64,000 nt of DNA, from positions 13,338,501-13,402,500 of the forward strand of contig OU015568.1 in the NCBI GenBank assembly GCA_907165135.1, read 5' to 3'. The position numbers and the translations under genes are program-made. Below the pieces are notes generated by a model that was given only the letters and a program-made list of their open reading frames with translations, did no database searches and was not told where the DNA came from. How positions within the stretch are numbered: position 1 is the stretch's first letter; each line of letters begins with the position of its first letter. Below, piece after piece: positions 1-10,249 of this stretch. The DNA comes from Oikopleura dioica (taxonomy: Eukaryota > Chordata > Appendicularia > Copelata > Oikopleuridae).

Positions 1-1040
1 GAGGCGAGCCTCGTCTCTTGAATTAAGTCAGATACGGAACAAAGCCGACCAAAAGGGAAGGCAAGCCCCGTCTCCTTAATTCAGTCAGGTAAGGGGCCAA
101 GCCGACCCGAAGGGGAGGCCAGCCCCGTTTCTTGGATTCAGTTAGGTAAGGGGCCAAGCCGACCCGGAGGGAGGCAAGCCCCGTCTCCTTAATTCAGTCA
201 GGTAAGGGGCCAAGCCGACCCGAAGGAGAGGCCAGCCCCGTTTCTTGGAGGTAGGTAAGGAACCAAGCCGACCCGAAGGGGAGGCCAGCCCCGTCTTGGA
301 TTCAGTTAGGTAAGGGGCCAAGCCGACCCGGAGGGGAGGCCGGCCCCTGCTTCTTGGATTCAGGTAAGGGGCCAAGCCGACCCGGAGAGGAGGCAAGCCC
401 CGTCTCCTTAATTCAATCAGGTAAGGGGCCAAGCCGACCCGAGGGGAGGCTAGCCCCGTTTATTTTCTACAGTTAGGTAAGGGGCTAAGCCGACCGGGAG
501 GGGAGGCAAGCCCCGTCTCCTTAATTCAGTCAGGTAAGGGGCCAAGCCGACCCGAAGGAGAGGCCAGCCCCGTTTCTTGATTTAGGTAGGTAAGGAACCA
601 AGCCGACCCGAAGGGGAGGCCAGCCCCGTTTCTTGGATTCAGTTAGGTAAGGGGCCAAGCCGACCCGGAGGGAGGCCGGCCCCGTTTCTTGATTCAGGTA
701 GGTAAGGGGCCAAGCCGACCCGGAGGGAGGCAAGCCCCGTCTCCTTAATTCAATCAGGTAAGGGGCCAAGCCGACCCGAAGGAGAGGCCAGCCCCGTTCC
801 TTTGATTCAGTTAGGTAAGGGGCCAAGCCAACCCGGAGAGGAGGCCGGCCCCGTTTCTTGGATTCAGGGAGGTAAGGAGCCAAGCCGACCCGAAGGGGAG
901 GCCAGCCCGTTTCTTGGATTCAGTTAGGTAAGGGGCCAAGCCGACCCGGAGGGGAGGCCAGCCCCGTTTCTTGGATTCAGGTAAGTAAGGGCCAAGCCCC
1001 GTTTCTTGGATTCAGGTAGGTAGGGGCCAAGCCGACCCGG
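1..1040. repeat. GC-rich minisatellite, about 57-bp unit
   Basis: A tandem array of roughly 18 copies of an imperfect unit of about 56-57 bp. Each unit holds the core CCAAGCCGACCCG followed by a variable purine run, a GCCAGCCCCG block, a T-rich step and a GTAGGTAAGG step. Spacing between successive cores measured by eye was 57, 56 and 57 bp. The array runs off the left edge of the window, so its full length is unknown. Open frames on the minus strand here simply translate the repeat and should not be taken as genes. Confidence 0.93.
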
Positions 1041-1396
1041 AGGCCTAACCGTATCCAATTAGTGAAGCCTTCTCTTGTCATTGTTAGCATTTGCTACGGC
1101 CTCTGGGTGAATGGTTAGGAATAAGTGATGGCCGAACGCTTCTTTTACGAGTTTATTCTATTTTAATGATAATCTAGTGCGAGTTAAACTGTTTTACGCT
1201 ACTTTTAGTCAAATAATATGAAGTTTAGCTGGTCTAAGCTTGCATCTAGGATAGTAAAACGGTCCAAACTCAAACTTATGATTATTATTTCTCCAAATTT
1301 GAGTCTTTTTCAACCGCCAACCGAAATTCGCAATTCGGGCGCGCCATCCTCGGTTTTATTGGCGTGCCCCCAGTGAGAAACATTAGAGGACTCTTA
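1041..1396. other. Spacer between two tandem arrays
   Basis: AT-rich unique-looking sequence between the 57-bp and 142-bp arrays. No coding frame or RNA gene is visible. Confidence 0.5.
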
Positions 1397-2400
1397 ATAC
1401 TTTGAGAATTTTTCAAAAAGACATTTTGTGCATCTTGAACTTTGTTAATGACTGTATGCAATTTCAGAAGTCATTGACTAAGCCTTTCTAATACAAACAC
1501 TGACTTACAGACAATAGGTATCAGTTGAAAGACTTCTGATACTTTGAGGATTATTCAAATAGACATTTTGGGCATCTTAAGCCCTGTTCATGACTGAATG
1601 CAATTTTCGGAGTCATTGACTAAGCCTCTCTATTACAGACACTGACTTACAGATGATAGGTATCAGTTAGAGGACATCTGATACTTTGAGGATTATGCAA
1701 AAGACATTTTGGGCATCGTTAGCCCTGTTTATGACTGTATGCAATTTCGGAAGTCATTGACTAAGCCTTTCTAATACAAACACTGACTTACAGACAATAG
1801 GTATCAGTTGAAAGACTTCTGATACTTTGAGGATTATTCAAATAGACATTTTGGGCATCTTTAGCCCTGTTTATGACTGTATGCAATTTTCGGAGTCATT
1901 GACTAAGCCTCTCTATTACAGACACTGACTTACAGATGATAGGTATCAGTTAGAGGACATCTGATACTTTGAGGATTATGCAAAAGACATTTTGGGCATC
2001 GTTAGCCCTGTTTATGACTGTATGCAATTTCGGAAGTCATTGACTAAGCCTTTCTTATACAGACACTGACTAACAGATGATAGGTATCAGTTAGAGGACA
2101 TCTGATACTTTGAGGATTATGCAAAAGACATTTTGGGCATCTTTAGCCCTGTTTATGACTGTATGCAATTTCGGAAGTCATTGACTGAGCCTATCTAATA
2201 CAGACACTGACTTACAGATGATAGGTATCAGTTAGAGGACTTCTGATACTTTGACGATTATCCAAAAGACATTTTGGGCATCTTTAGCCCTGTTAATGAA
2301 TGTATGCAATTTTCGGAGTCATTGACTAAGCGTTTCTAATACAGACATTACCTTACAGATCATAGGTATCAGTAGCAGGACTTCTGATGATGTTAGCATA
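1397..2400. repeat. Satellite array, about 142-bp unit, seven copies
   Basis: The marker ATACTTTGAG or a close variant recurs at 1397, 1539, 1681, 1822, 1964, 2104 and 2246, giving a period of 140-142 bp. Each unit also contains GACATTTTGGGCATC, TTAGCCCTGTTTATGACTG and GTCATTGACTAAGCC. Two subtypes alternate: one reads TTATTCAAATAGAC and the other TTATGCAAAAGAC after the marker. This looks like a higher-order dimer in part of the array. The last copy decays near 2400. Confidence 0.93.
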
Positions 2401-3458
2401 ATTCAAAAAGACATTTTGTGTAATTTGAACGACTAGAAACTACATTCATAGTGCTGAAGGTCATTCAAGACCTCTTAATGATACAGATAGAGACCAACAG
2501 ATCCTCTGATAATAGACTCTCATGAATATCACTCATAATATCCACACAATACTCAGTTAATAATTTCTTATCATCGTTCAAACATATAGATAAGAATTTG
2601 AGCCTTTTTTGTCCTCTTATAAGACTTTTTTCTTCATTTTTAAGTTCTCGTAAATATCCAGTAGTTTTATTTAAAAATTATTAAAAAAAATTCCCCAACT
2701 CATATAAGCATTCGGAAAGAGCAAAGTTATTCCTTAGTGTTTAATCTAACTTATGAGCAAAAATTTGGGATTGAAACATCTTTTTATTGATTTATGAATG
2801 AATGAATACCTGAGTTAACCATATATAAGGGTAATTGGCACAAAACACCCTTCCATAAAAATGGTATATGAGTACTCAATCTCTTTTCTGTTAACTACCT
2901 GTATAATTTGAACCCTTCTCTATCATATTCTTCCACCAAATATATCATTTGCCTTGAATATATAGTGAATTTAATTTTTAAGCAAGTATGTCAAATTCAA
3001 GTCCCAATTTTTGGAAAAAATGCCCTTGAATGAGACCTGAACATCGGATCTCAGCAATTTTTGGTTTATAAAGGTTTTGAGCACCGCGAATCCACTGAAA
3101 CTGGTTTCAAAAGAATTGGAGATCAAAAAATTTTTTTGGCCGACCCTATTCTAAGAGAAACAACAACACTCCTAAGAAGTTCTTCTGTGTTGACAACAAG
3201 TGGATGAACAAGAAGGGTACCCAGGAGCTCAACGTCAACAACCTCGGTTGCAAGTAAATCAATGAAAAGCCCCAAAAATGAGCATGCTGTGGTGCAAAAC
3301 CCAATATCATCATTTATTCTCTGGCTTACTTTCTCCCTATTGTCATAAACCAATGGTAATCATTTGACAAGATGTGCGTTTTGACCATCTGATTACGCTG
3401 GTTTCACAATCACACATTTCTGTTAATTTGAAAAATAAATAAAAATCGAAATCAACGA
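2401..3458. other. AT-rich region without a convincing gene
   Basis: Mostly AT-rich sequence with poly-T and poly-A tracts. A short plus-strand frame at about 3151-3258 ends in ...VNNLGCK-stop and has a protein-like composition, but it has no start codon, no clear splice partner and no recognisable family. It could be a decayed exon. Confidence 0.35.
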
Positions 3459-4091
3459 TTATGCGACGTACCATTCATCATTAATATTTTCTGAGGGCTT
3501 GATCACCAGTGGCTCGCCAATGCTGACGGGTAGTTGGCCCTTCACCTTCGCAGAGAGTCCAAATGAAGCGATGTGGGTTGGAACAACAACCTTCAATGAA
3601 TCAATTATGAGAGCGAGTTTTCAAGCACAAACCTTTCCTTTGAGAACAGCAGCATCTACCTCTAAGGGCCTGAATACTCCCCATCCACATAATTCTTTGA
3701 ACGAAGCTTTCGTGATTGGCTTCTTGTCTAAAATCAAAGTTACTACAGGATATTTGAAGCTACGGAACATACAATTCAAAACTTCATACGACAACAAATT
3801 GACTACGATAATATTTGCCTTCAGAAAGGCGAGAATGATTGACTCTGGATTGTTCGGCCGGTCTGTCGTACGCGTCGGAAAGGGAGAGGCACTTTTTAGG
3901 AGGAGCTTGTTTGGCATCGCGGAGACTTTGAGAACGGGAGAGAGGAGCACGGCGCTGAGGAAGAAGTCCTATCGGTTTACTGAACTTGTTGTCAGAATAA
4001 ACATACAAGAAGCAGCTTACTTCGACCGAAGAGAAACAAGCGACTCCATCGAACTTGTGTAATCATCGCGCGTTATTTCGGAGAGATCCAT
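3459..4091 (-). CDS. Unidentified multi-exon protein, possibly SH3-like at the C-terminus
   Basis: I do not recognise this gene. A minus-strand splice model is supported by open, protein-like frames. A Ser/Arg-rich N-terminal part starts at a Met followed by DLSEITRDDY, is joined by a short GT-AG intron to a KPIGLLPQRRAPLSRS segment, and continues to SEGKYYRSQF. A second part reads YPVVTLILDKK and, after a 42-bp intron, VKGQLPVSIGEPLVIKPSEN ending NDEWYVA-stop. The spacing of the last segment recalls an SH3 core (hydrophobic-x-x-GE-x-L-x-I ... DEWY), but the second half of such a domain is missing. The two parts lie in different frames and I could not find a clean junction near 3780-3800. That leaves an unseen splice site, a base error or a decayed gene. 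Exact ends are uncertain. Confidence 0.35.
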
Positions 4092-4400
4092 GTCCGAGAA
4101 ATCGTCGATTGTTAAGTCCCGAGTAAGCCTAAAGTTGGTGTGAGATCCCGAATCAAGCGAGCTTTCTTACTTGTTAACATCATAGCAAAAACTCGCCGGC
4201 CGTGGCGAAGACGCCGGTTTCGGCACCATTCTTAAAGCAATAAATCAAAGAATCTTTAAATTTAAATTAAATAGAATTACTGTCATCGAGTAACGAGCAG
4301 AAACGCTGAAGAAATCAAGCAGAAGAGTGTTCACAATGATAGTTGAAATCGCTGAAAACTCAAAATATACAAATTTGTTTGACGAGCTAGGACTCCTAGC

Positions 4401-5897
4401 CTAGGAGTTGAAAGGCAGAGTCTCAGCCTTTTCATAATCACTTGGCGAGCTAGAGTAACTGCTCGGCAATTTCTTGCTTTCGCTTTTCTCTTCATTTAGC
4501 GGGAGTGGAATGACGATGAGGATCATTGCGGCGAACGATAATCCAATTCCAAGAAGTTGCTGCGTGCTGAACGTGTTCTAAAATAATTTTATTAGTTTAC
4601 CGGCGCGGCTTTAAATTGCAAGAGTCAGTACCCCCAGAGGAATCGGTCGATAACTGCATTAGCGGGAACTGGGAGACTGTAGCCGATGGCGATTAGGAGG
4701 GGAAAGGTCACAGACACGCCATAATTGACAAGCCAATTGAAGAAGAGTCCACATGTCGACTGAATATAGACGTTATCTTCTTCGTTCCATTATCTCTCAT
4801 CAATTCTCTTACCGAGGCAATAAGAAAAGTCCAAGTTTCTGTGTCCTTTGGAAACTTTTCTATGTCGGTTATAAACACGTAACAGACGGCTGGGAAGGAA
4901 ATAAGAACAGAAAACAGTCCAATTAGTGTCAGGAAAAGGGAGACTTGGCCGCTTGAAATTGTTCCAAGGAGCTTTTTAAAAGTAATTTTGTACGCAGCGG
5001 CACCAAATGCTGCGAAAAGTACTGGAATGAAGAAATTGATCTGATCGGCGAATCCGACACATGTATTTTCTTGAAAAATGTCGATGGAACTAAAATTTCT
5101 TCGGATCTCACCTGTGACCGTTGCATTAGTTCTACTCTCTGCTTCAGGCTCGTCACAATTAGAAGTAAGCGTAAGACACAAAACGCCTCCAAAAGCGAAC
5201 AAGGAAGCTAGTAATTGACGCACATTCGAGGCGACACCTTCATTCTTCACTCCCTGAAAATTTAATTTTTATTCTGCATAAATTCCTTTTTCAAACATTT
5301 CCCTAGGGACCTCAGAGGAAAATTGCCATTTTCGGAAAAGTTCAATCTTTTGATCTTTGATGAAAACATTATTTATTATTTATCTTTATTCAGAAGACTG
5401 AAGTAAATAATGAAAGCATCCTCTTTCGCGTACGACAGAATTAATCCGCAGGCTCCCCAGTTCTGTACTTACGAGTAATAAAAGAGAAAGAAGATATACA
5501 AACATAATTTCGGATGCCATAATAGCCGAGACGGTGGTATTGCTGAGATTGATAAGGGACCGCGCATAGAGGTAGTTGGTGACGAGATAGATAAATGTCA
5601 GAGGAAGAACCTTCGTGAGAATAGGCTTCAAAGAACATACTCGCACTCCAGGGCCAAATAACGAGAACGGAGATGAGAGGCCAAATGTCAACGGTTGTGA
5701 CTTGAATTTGTTTTGAAGAACGACTATTGTTGAGTTGATAAGTTTAAATGCTAATTGCGTGCTTTATTACCTGATAATGCGTACCCAGGGAAACACAAAA
5801 TAAGGAAGAGCGTTGAAAACGCTGTGAAAAATACAGGACTGAAGGTGTAGCCAACAAACTTCTTCATTAATTGAGCCGCAGAAACATTGGCGACCAT
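4401..5897 (-). CDS. SLC35F3/F4/F5-type solute carrier, drug/metabolite transporter fold
   Basis: A multi-pass membrane protein of the SLC35F subfamily; substrates in this group are poorly known (F3 has been linked to thiamine). Recognisable blocks in order are an N-terminal SPVFFTAFSTLFLI helix, LVTNYLYARSLINLSNTTVS, FGAAAYKITFKKLLG, NWLVNYGVSVTFPLLIAIGY with LPVPANAVIDR, and a last helix LLGIGLSFAAMILIVIPLPL. A Ser/Glu-rich cytosolic tail ends in FNS-stop. Family members show the same TNYLY, YK-x-LFK and P-x-NA signatures. I place the start at the ATG at 5897, but the frame stays open upstream, so an earlier exon is possible. The last intron keeps frame only if the five-C run at 4631-4635 is really six, which points to a base error or an unusual splice site. 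Subfamily assignment is firm; the exact orthologue is not. Confidence 0.78.
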
Positions 5898-7032
5898 GAT
5901 ACTTTCACAAAGGTATTGAAAAATATTCGTCGTTGAAATTCTATTTTCTTCCTTGATTTCAAACCTTTCCTAAAAACGAGGACAATCCCGACAATCAATT
6001 GATGACTTCTTCCCATTTCTCAATCTTTCTCTCGCTCTTAAAAAGAATAAGTTCAACCTCACGGGCGGACAAAACACATCCTCAAATCGGTGCATATGCT
6101 CCAGAGTTGAAAAACGTCCCAAAAGGCTTATCCTACGAATAATTCATCTCGAATGTATAAATAAGTAAAATCCCTGCTTGCCCAGCTGCATTTATCGGAT
6201 TCTATTTTTGGTGTGGGAAGGATTTGTGTGGCTACTGCGCGTCGGTATCGATTAGCAAGGGTACATTATACAAAAAGAGATAGTCAATAATTACTTACTC
6301 AGCAAAGGTTTCGAAGTTATCCTAAGAATCGAAATTAAATATTCTCTCACTAAATAAATAGAAACTCGCTTTATTAGACTTGACACTGAGACATCTATCT
6401 AATTACCTCTGACCATAAAAAGAATTCTCCTTTATAATTTCAACTTGAAAACAAACGTCTCTGTAGAAAAAGTAACAATTTGTAGAGAGGAAAGGTAACT
6501 GCACGAATAGTCTCTGGGGGAAAAGGATTTAATTTGCCGTGGTGGGGAGTTATTGCTCAAACTGTGTCCTGCGCGGCGGCGACATGAAAAGCCAAACTGA
6601 CCACTTTTCAATAAATAAACTGTCGAGGGATACGGGCTAGTATTTTTTATTCAGGTTCAAAAAAGAATTCAATACTGTGTGTCTGGGATAAAATCAATTT
6701 ATGCAGACTCGAAACGACAAGTTTCTCGATAATAAAATCTTTTGATTGTTTATCGGGTAAACAAAGACTGTCTGCATATATTTTGCCTCTGCCACTTTGC
6801 ATTTTTGAAAACACACACAAAATGCAGTATTCAGAAGAACATGTCAACTCAAATTAATAGCAGCAAGATTTATTGCACATCGTAAAGGGGTAAAAATGCT
6901 AGAGAGATAGAGGAACGGAAACGTACTGTTTCCGCGGGTTGAATAAATAAAGGTAACAGTGAATAAAAACAGAAAATAGATGATCTCTACGGGATTTTGG
7001 CTTTTTCTACATTTGTAACAACAGGTTCTTGT
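5898..7032. other. Intergenic region between MGAT1 and the SLC35F-like gene
   Basis: AT-rich sequence that probably contains the 3' UTR of MGAT1 and the promoter or upstream exons of the SLC35F-like gene. No supported coding exon was found; the short minus frame at 6647-6847 lacks splice support and family signal. Confidence 0.4.
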
Positions 7033-8668
7033 CTACCAGTCAGTGTGGTATTCCCAAGTTCGAGGATTCGGAGGTGAAATGTACACTAATCTCGTTTAAA
7101 TAACTATGATCCGAAAATATCCTACCTCTTTTGTTCTTATAAAGCGCAGTGACCACCCCGTAGTAACCCATTCGAGGAACACCGGCCTTGAAGTCCTGCA
7201 TAACGCTAATTTTTCTGGCAATATTTTCAAATTCTTTCTTTGTTTCGTAAATCAATTTTACTTCTGGAACTTGTAGCATCTCAAAATCTGAATCTTCGTT
7301 AGCGGAGCCCATCTAACTTTCTTTACCTGAAACTGAGGCAACGGGGACATTTTCAACTTTTCGTAAGAACTGCTCATCATACTGTCTTCGTTTGATGGAA
7401 TTCAAATCGAATTGATTCCAATTGAAGTCGCCATGGAACTCGTGGATTTTCCCCAAGTACTGGTCAAAGAACTGACCGTTCGAGACACCAACTTTTCCAA
7501 ACGTCGAAGTTCGTGGTACTTCTGGGTGAATGCACTGACGGCCTTTTCGTTGCTCGACATTTCTAACCCAGTCGTCCCAGAATGCAGTTGGCCAGGTTGA
7601 CGCGAACTCTTCATCCCAAATCTATAAAATTAGTCAAAATGAAATTCAAACGATATACGTACCTTTTGGAGAGCATCCAACCGAGACCTCCAAAAAGTCG
7701 GTTCTATAGACTAGAGCTGGATTTTGCTCAATTTGATCGTCTTTTCCATTATCATTCCATGTCGAAAGGCAGAAGAGGTTTTCATTGGGGTCATTTAGCA
7801 ACGGAGAGAATTTTCGGAAGAAATCGATAAAATCGTGAGAAACTAGAAGATCATCCTCGACGATGATTGTCCCAAGAGCGCCAGGAAACTTTTTGAAGAT
7901 ATTTGAAAGAGCGAATTTGTAGTGGCGGCTTAAAACAGACTTGATTAGGGTAGAAAACGAAAACCAAATAGTACCTCAATTTGAAGTAGCCTTGCATGTT
8001 TCTTTTTACATCAGGAAAGTCGGACAAATCCGGCTGGTATATTGCACTGATGTGGTCATTTTCACGCGTGTATCTTTCGATGACTTCTTTTGTGCCCGCG
8101 TGGCCGCAGTCTTGCGATATAATAATCGGATGTGATGAAGCTTCAAGGTGTTTTCTTGCAATTAGAATTGAATCAAGTGCTCTGTTGACTGTTACACGAT
8201 TGCATGCTTTATCGAGGGTCGATCATTAACCTCTAGCTAATATGCTAGTAATAGAATTAAAGAAAGAGATCCCTTAAATCGTCAAGGAAATGATCGGCCC
8301 TTCCTATGACGAGGATCGGGATAAGAACATCATCTTTCTTACTGTCCTCTTTGAGATCCGTTCTTGGAGGCCGAGCATGTCTATTAGCTTTTTCTTCAGC
8401 AAAAACCTTCAGTTTGTCATAAATTCCAGACACTTGACCTTTGATAAGACTATTCCGTTCATTAAGTTCTTCAATTTTTGATTCCAGATCCGAGAGAGAA
8501 CTTTGGAAGAGGCTTGAGTGGAAGCGATTTCGATCATCAAAAAGTTCTGAATGTTTTCGTTGAGAAAACGACTCATGTAGATGAATTTTTACCAGAAAAG
8601 AGCGTAAAATTTGTGATAATGGCCACAACAAAAAGGCATCCAAGCCATCGGGCTAGCGAGCGATCCAT
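7033..8668 (-). CDS. MGAT1: Alpha-1,3-mannosyl-glycoprotein beta-1,2-N-acetylglucosaminyltransferase (GnT-I)
   Basis: A Golgi type II enzyme that adds the first GlcNAc to Man5 N-glycans. The N-terminus has a short cytosolic tail and one membrane anchor (MDRSLARWLG then CLFVVAIITNFTLF), followed by a coiled-coil stem. The catalytic domain shows VLIPILVIACNR, IIISQDCGHAG, the metal-binding IIVEDDLLVSHDF, STWNDNGK, WPTAFWDDWVR, RTSTFGKVGVSNGQFFDQ, and near the end DFKAGVPRMGYYGVVT. The gene has about seven exons. One intron (8207-8303) starts with GA. In the exon around 7692-7696 the frame breaks: a five-base A run (T on the coding strand) must be six to read the expected FF-G-GLGW segment. The start follows a TTTCAG acceptor directly, as expected for spliced-leader addition. 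The BCAP31 gene lies upstream on the same strand. Confidence 0.93.
8207..8303 (-). other. Non-canonical GA-AG intron in MGAT1
   Basis: The conserved protein order LVI-ACNR is restored only when the exon ending ...CTCGTCATAG joins CATGCAATCG.... The 97-bp intron then begins GAAGGG and ends ATAAAG. No GT donor nearby gives the conserved peptide. Confidence 0.75.
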
Positions 8669-8981
8669 CTGAAACTACGTACTCATTCTAAAAAGCGTAT
8701 TTGGAGACCGAAATTGAAAAAGTATCCATGACATGTATTTTTCCATTGAACTTGAATTCGGTGTAAGAGATGAAGAAATGATTAGAAAGATAAATAGAGT
8801 CCCGCTAAAACTAAAAACGGATGGTTAAAAATAAAGGTCGTGTTAATTGAAGGCTGCAACGAGTAGTTTTTGAATTTCGTTGCTCCAATAGAAGTTATTC
8901 GTCTTTTTTGTTCCCGGAGTCTTTCGCCTTTCAAAGATTTACATCTATTCGACGGAAAATAAACTAGTTCGGCAATGAAAA
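8669..8981. other. Gap between BCAP31 and MGAT1
   Basis: 313 bp on the minus strand between the BCAP31 stop and the MGAT1 start. It ends in a pyrimidine-rich TTTCAG acceptor at the MGAT1 ATG. AT-rich; presumably BCAP31 3' UTR plus MGAT1 leader acceptor. No coding signal. Confidence 0.45.
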
Positions 8982-9831
8982 TCATTCCTGAAGCTCTTCA
9001 CAAACTCGATCGTACTCTCGGGTGAGTCCCTCTGCCTGAGACTTCATGGCTTCAATTTCTTTCTAAATGATAAATTAAGAAGCAGTTTGGAGACTTATTT
9101 CTTTACGTCTTTTTGGTTCAGTTCTTTATTGGCTTCCCCGAGCTCTTTTTGGGCAGACGCCAGTTTCTTCTCCATTTCCTTGACCTTATCTTTGAGCTCT
9201 TGCTCGACCTCGTCAGCACCTATCAACGGAATGAGTAAAATGCACTAATTCCTTGGCCCACCTTTCTCTTCCTTCTCTTTATTCTGGTCAAGAAGAAGCT
9301 CCGCGGTTCGAGAGGCAGATTCCGCCTGAGATTTTGCAGCTGAGGCCTCGGCCTTAGCAGTTGCTTTGTCCTTCAGTAATGACGCCAATCGTTGAATAAC
9401 AATCCACAGAAAGAGTGAGAATCCACTTTGAATTCATCTTATTATCAGCCAAATTTAAAATAACTCCACCTGATGTACAGATTTCGCTGGGAGCGGAATT
9501 TCCACATAAGAATATGGTTCAAAGTGTCTGGATTAACAGTCGCTTCTGCTTTTGCCTGCTCTTCCCGTTCTATGTATTTTTGCATCTCTCGCCAGGCATC
9601 GACGCAGAAAAGACCAAGGATGGAGGCAAGCATGTAGAAAAGGGTCGATCTACAGCTTCAGTTATCAACAGAAAACCCAAAAACAAACCCATTGCTGGAG
9701 ATTTTCTTCGCGATTCCCGATTTGAAGAGAGAGCTCCACCACTTTGAAGAAATCGGCCGCAAGCAGAGCAAAAGCGTTATTCCCAGCTCGACATAAAGAA
9801 TTGCAGCCACAAATTGCCACTGAAACGACAT
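8982..9831 (-). CDS. BCAP31: B-cell receptor-associated protein 31 homologue (ER membrane sorting factor)
   Basis: An ER multi-pass membrane protein of the BAP29/BAP31 family, involved in export and quality control of membrane proteins. It begins MSFQWQFVAAILYVELGITL, matching the family start. A second helix leads into DAWREMQKY, then FRSQRNLYISGFSLFLW gives the third helix and the invariant RNLYI-x-GF signature. A long heptad-rich coiled coil follows, and the C-terminus has SQAEGLTREYDRVCEELQE-stop. Five short GT-AG introns (about 44-75 bp) restore this order. Unlike vertebrate BAP31 the protein does not end in a KKxx retrieval signal. The ATG lies one base after a CTTTCAAG acceptor. It is 54 bp downstream of the stop of the small membrane-protein gene, an operon-like spacing. 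Confidence 0.93.
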
Positions 9832-9885
9832 TCTTGAAAGAAACACAACTTGAAAATTGATTTTAACGAAGTTTATTTTGAATTT
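9832..9885 (-). promoter_or_regulatory. Operon-type intercistronic spacer with spliced-leader acceptor
   Basis: Only 54 bp separate two minus-strand coding regions. The spacer contains AAAATAAAC (possible poly(A) signal) and ends GTTTCTTTCAAG|A just before the BCAP31 ATG. This is the layout expected when a polycistronic transcript is resolved by trans-splicing. Confidence 0.6.
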
Positions 9886-10249
9886 TCAGTAATCAGTAGA
9901 ACCCTCAAAAGTTTTATTTTCATGCGCTTTGCAGTCCGCGTTTCTTGATTTGAAATTCAAGATATTGTTCATTGACTTTCGTCGACAGGCGCCTATCGAA
10001 TAAATATGCGCTGTGATGATGAGACCGAAGACTATCGATAGAATTGTCCAGCCAAATTTGCGATTTCTACGCCTTGAAAAGAGCGACGAGCATTTTCAAT
10101 GCAACTTGGTTTGACTACATTCGGTGGGGAGGCTCTATCTTTGGCGGTGCTGTGAACTCTCGAAATCTTGAATCAGCGTATTCAACCTCAGGAATCGGTC
10201 TGTCTCTATGCGGCTGAAGACCTGAGGGAACCTGCGATGCGTCGAACAT
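9886..10249 (-). CDS. Small single-pass membrane protein, unidentified
   Basis: A two-exon gene of about 105 residues. Exon 1 begins MFDASQVPSG and continues through a Pro/Arg-rich segment to PPKIEPPHR. A 46-bp GT-AG intron leads to MRRNRKFGWTILSIVFGLI, a basic flank followed by one hydrophobic helix (ending ITAHIYSIG), and then a polar tail ending EGSTDY-stop. The basic-then-hydrophobic layout and size recall small mitochondrial assembly factors such as COA3, but there is no decisive motif, so I do not name it. It is the upstream cistron of BCAP31. A short unannotated frame continuing to 10455 is probably 5' flank. Confidence 0.6.

Noticed and set aside
142-883. Minus-strand frames in the minisatellite
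   Set aside because: They translate the 57-bp repeat into a periodic peptide (RVGLAPYLTES...). No sign of a gene.
1397-2400. CRISPR-like array
   Set aside because: The repeats are contiguous about 142-bp satellite units without unique spacers, and the genome is clearly eukaryotic.
3151-3258. Plus-strand exon-like frame ending NNLGCK-stop
   Set aside because: Too short, no start and no clear acceptor; left as a remark only.
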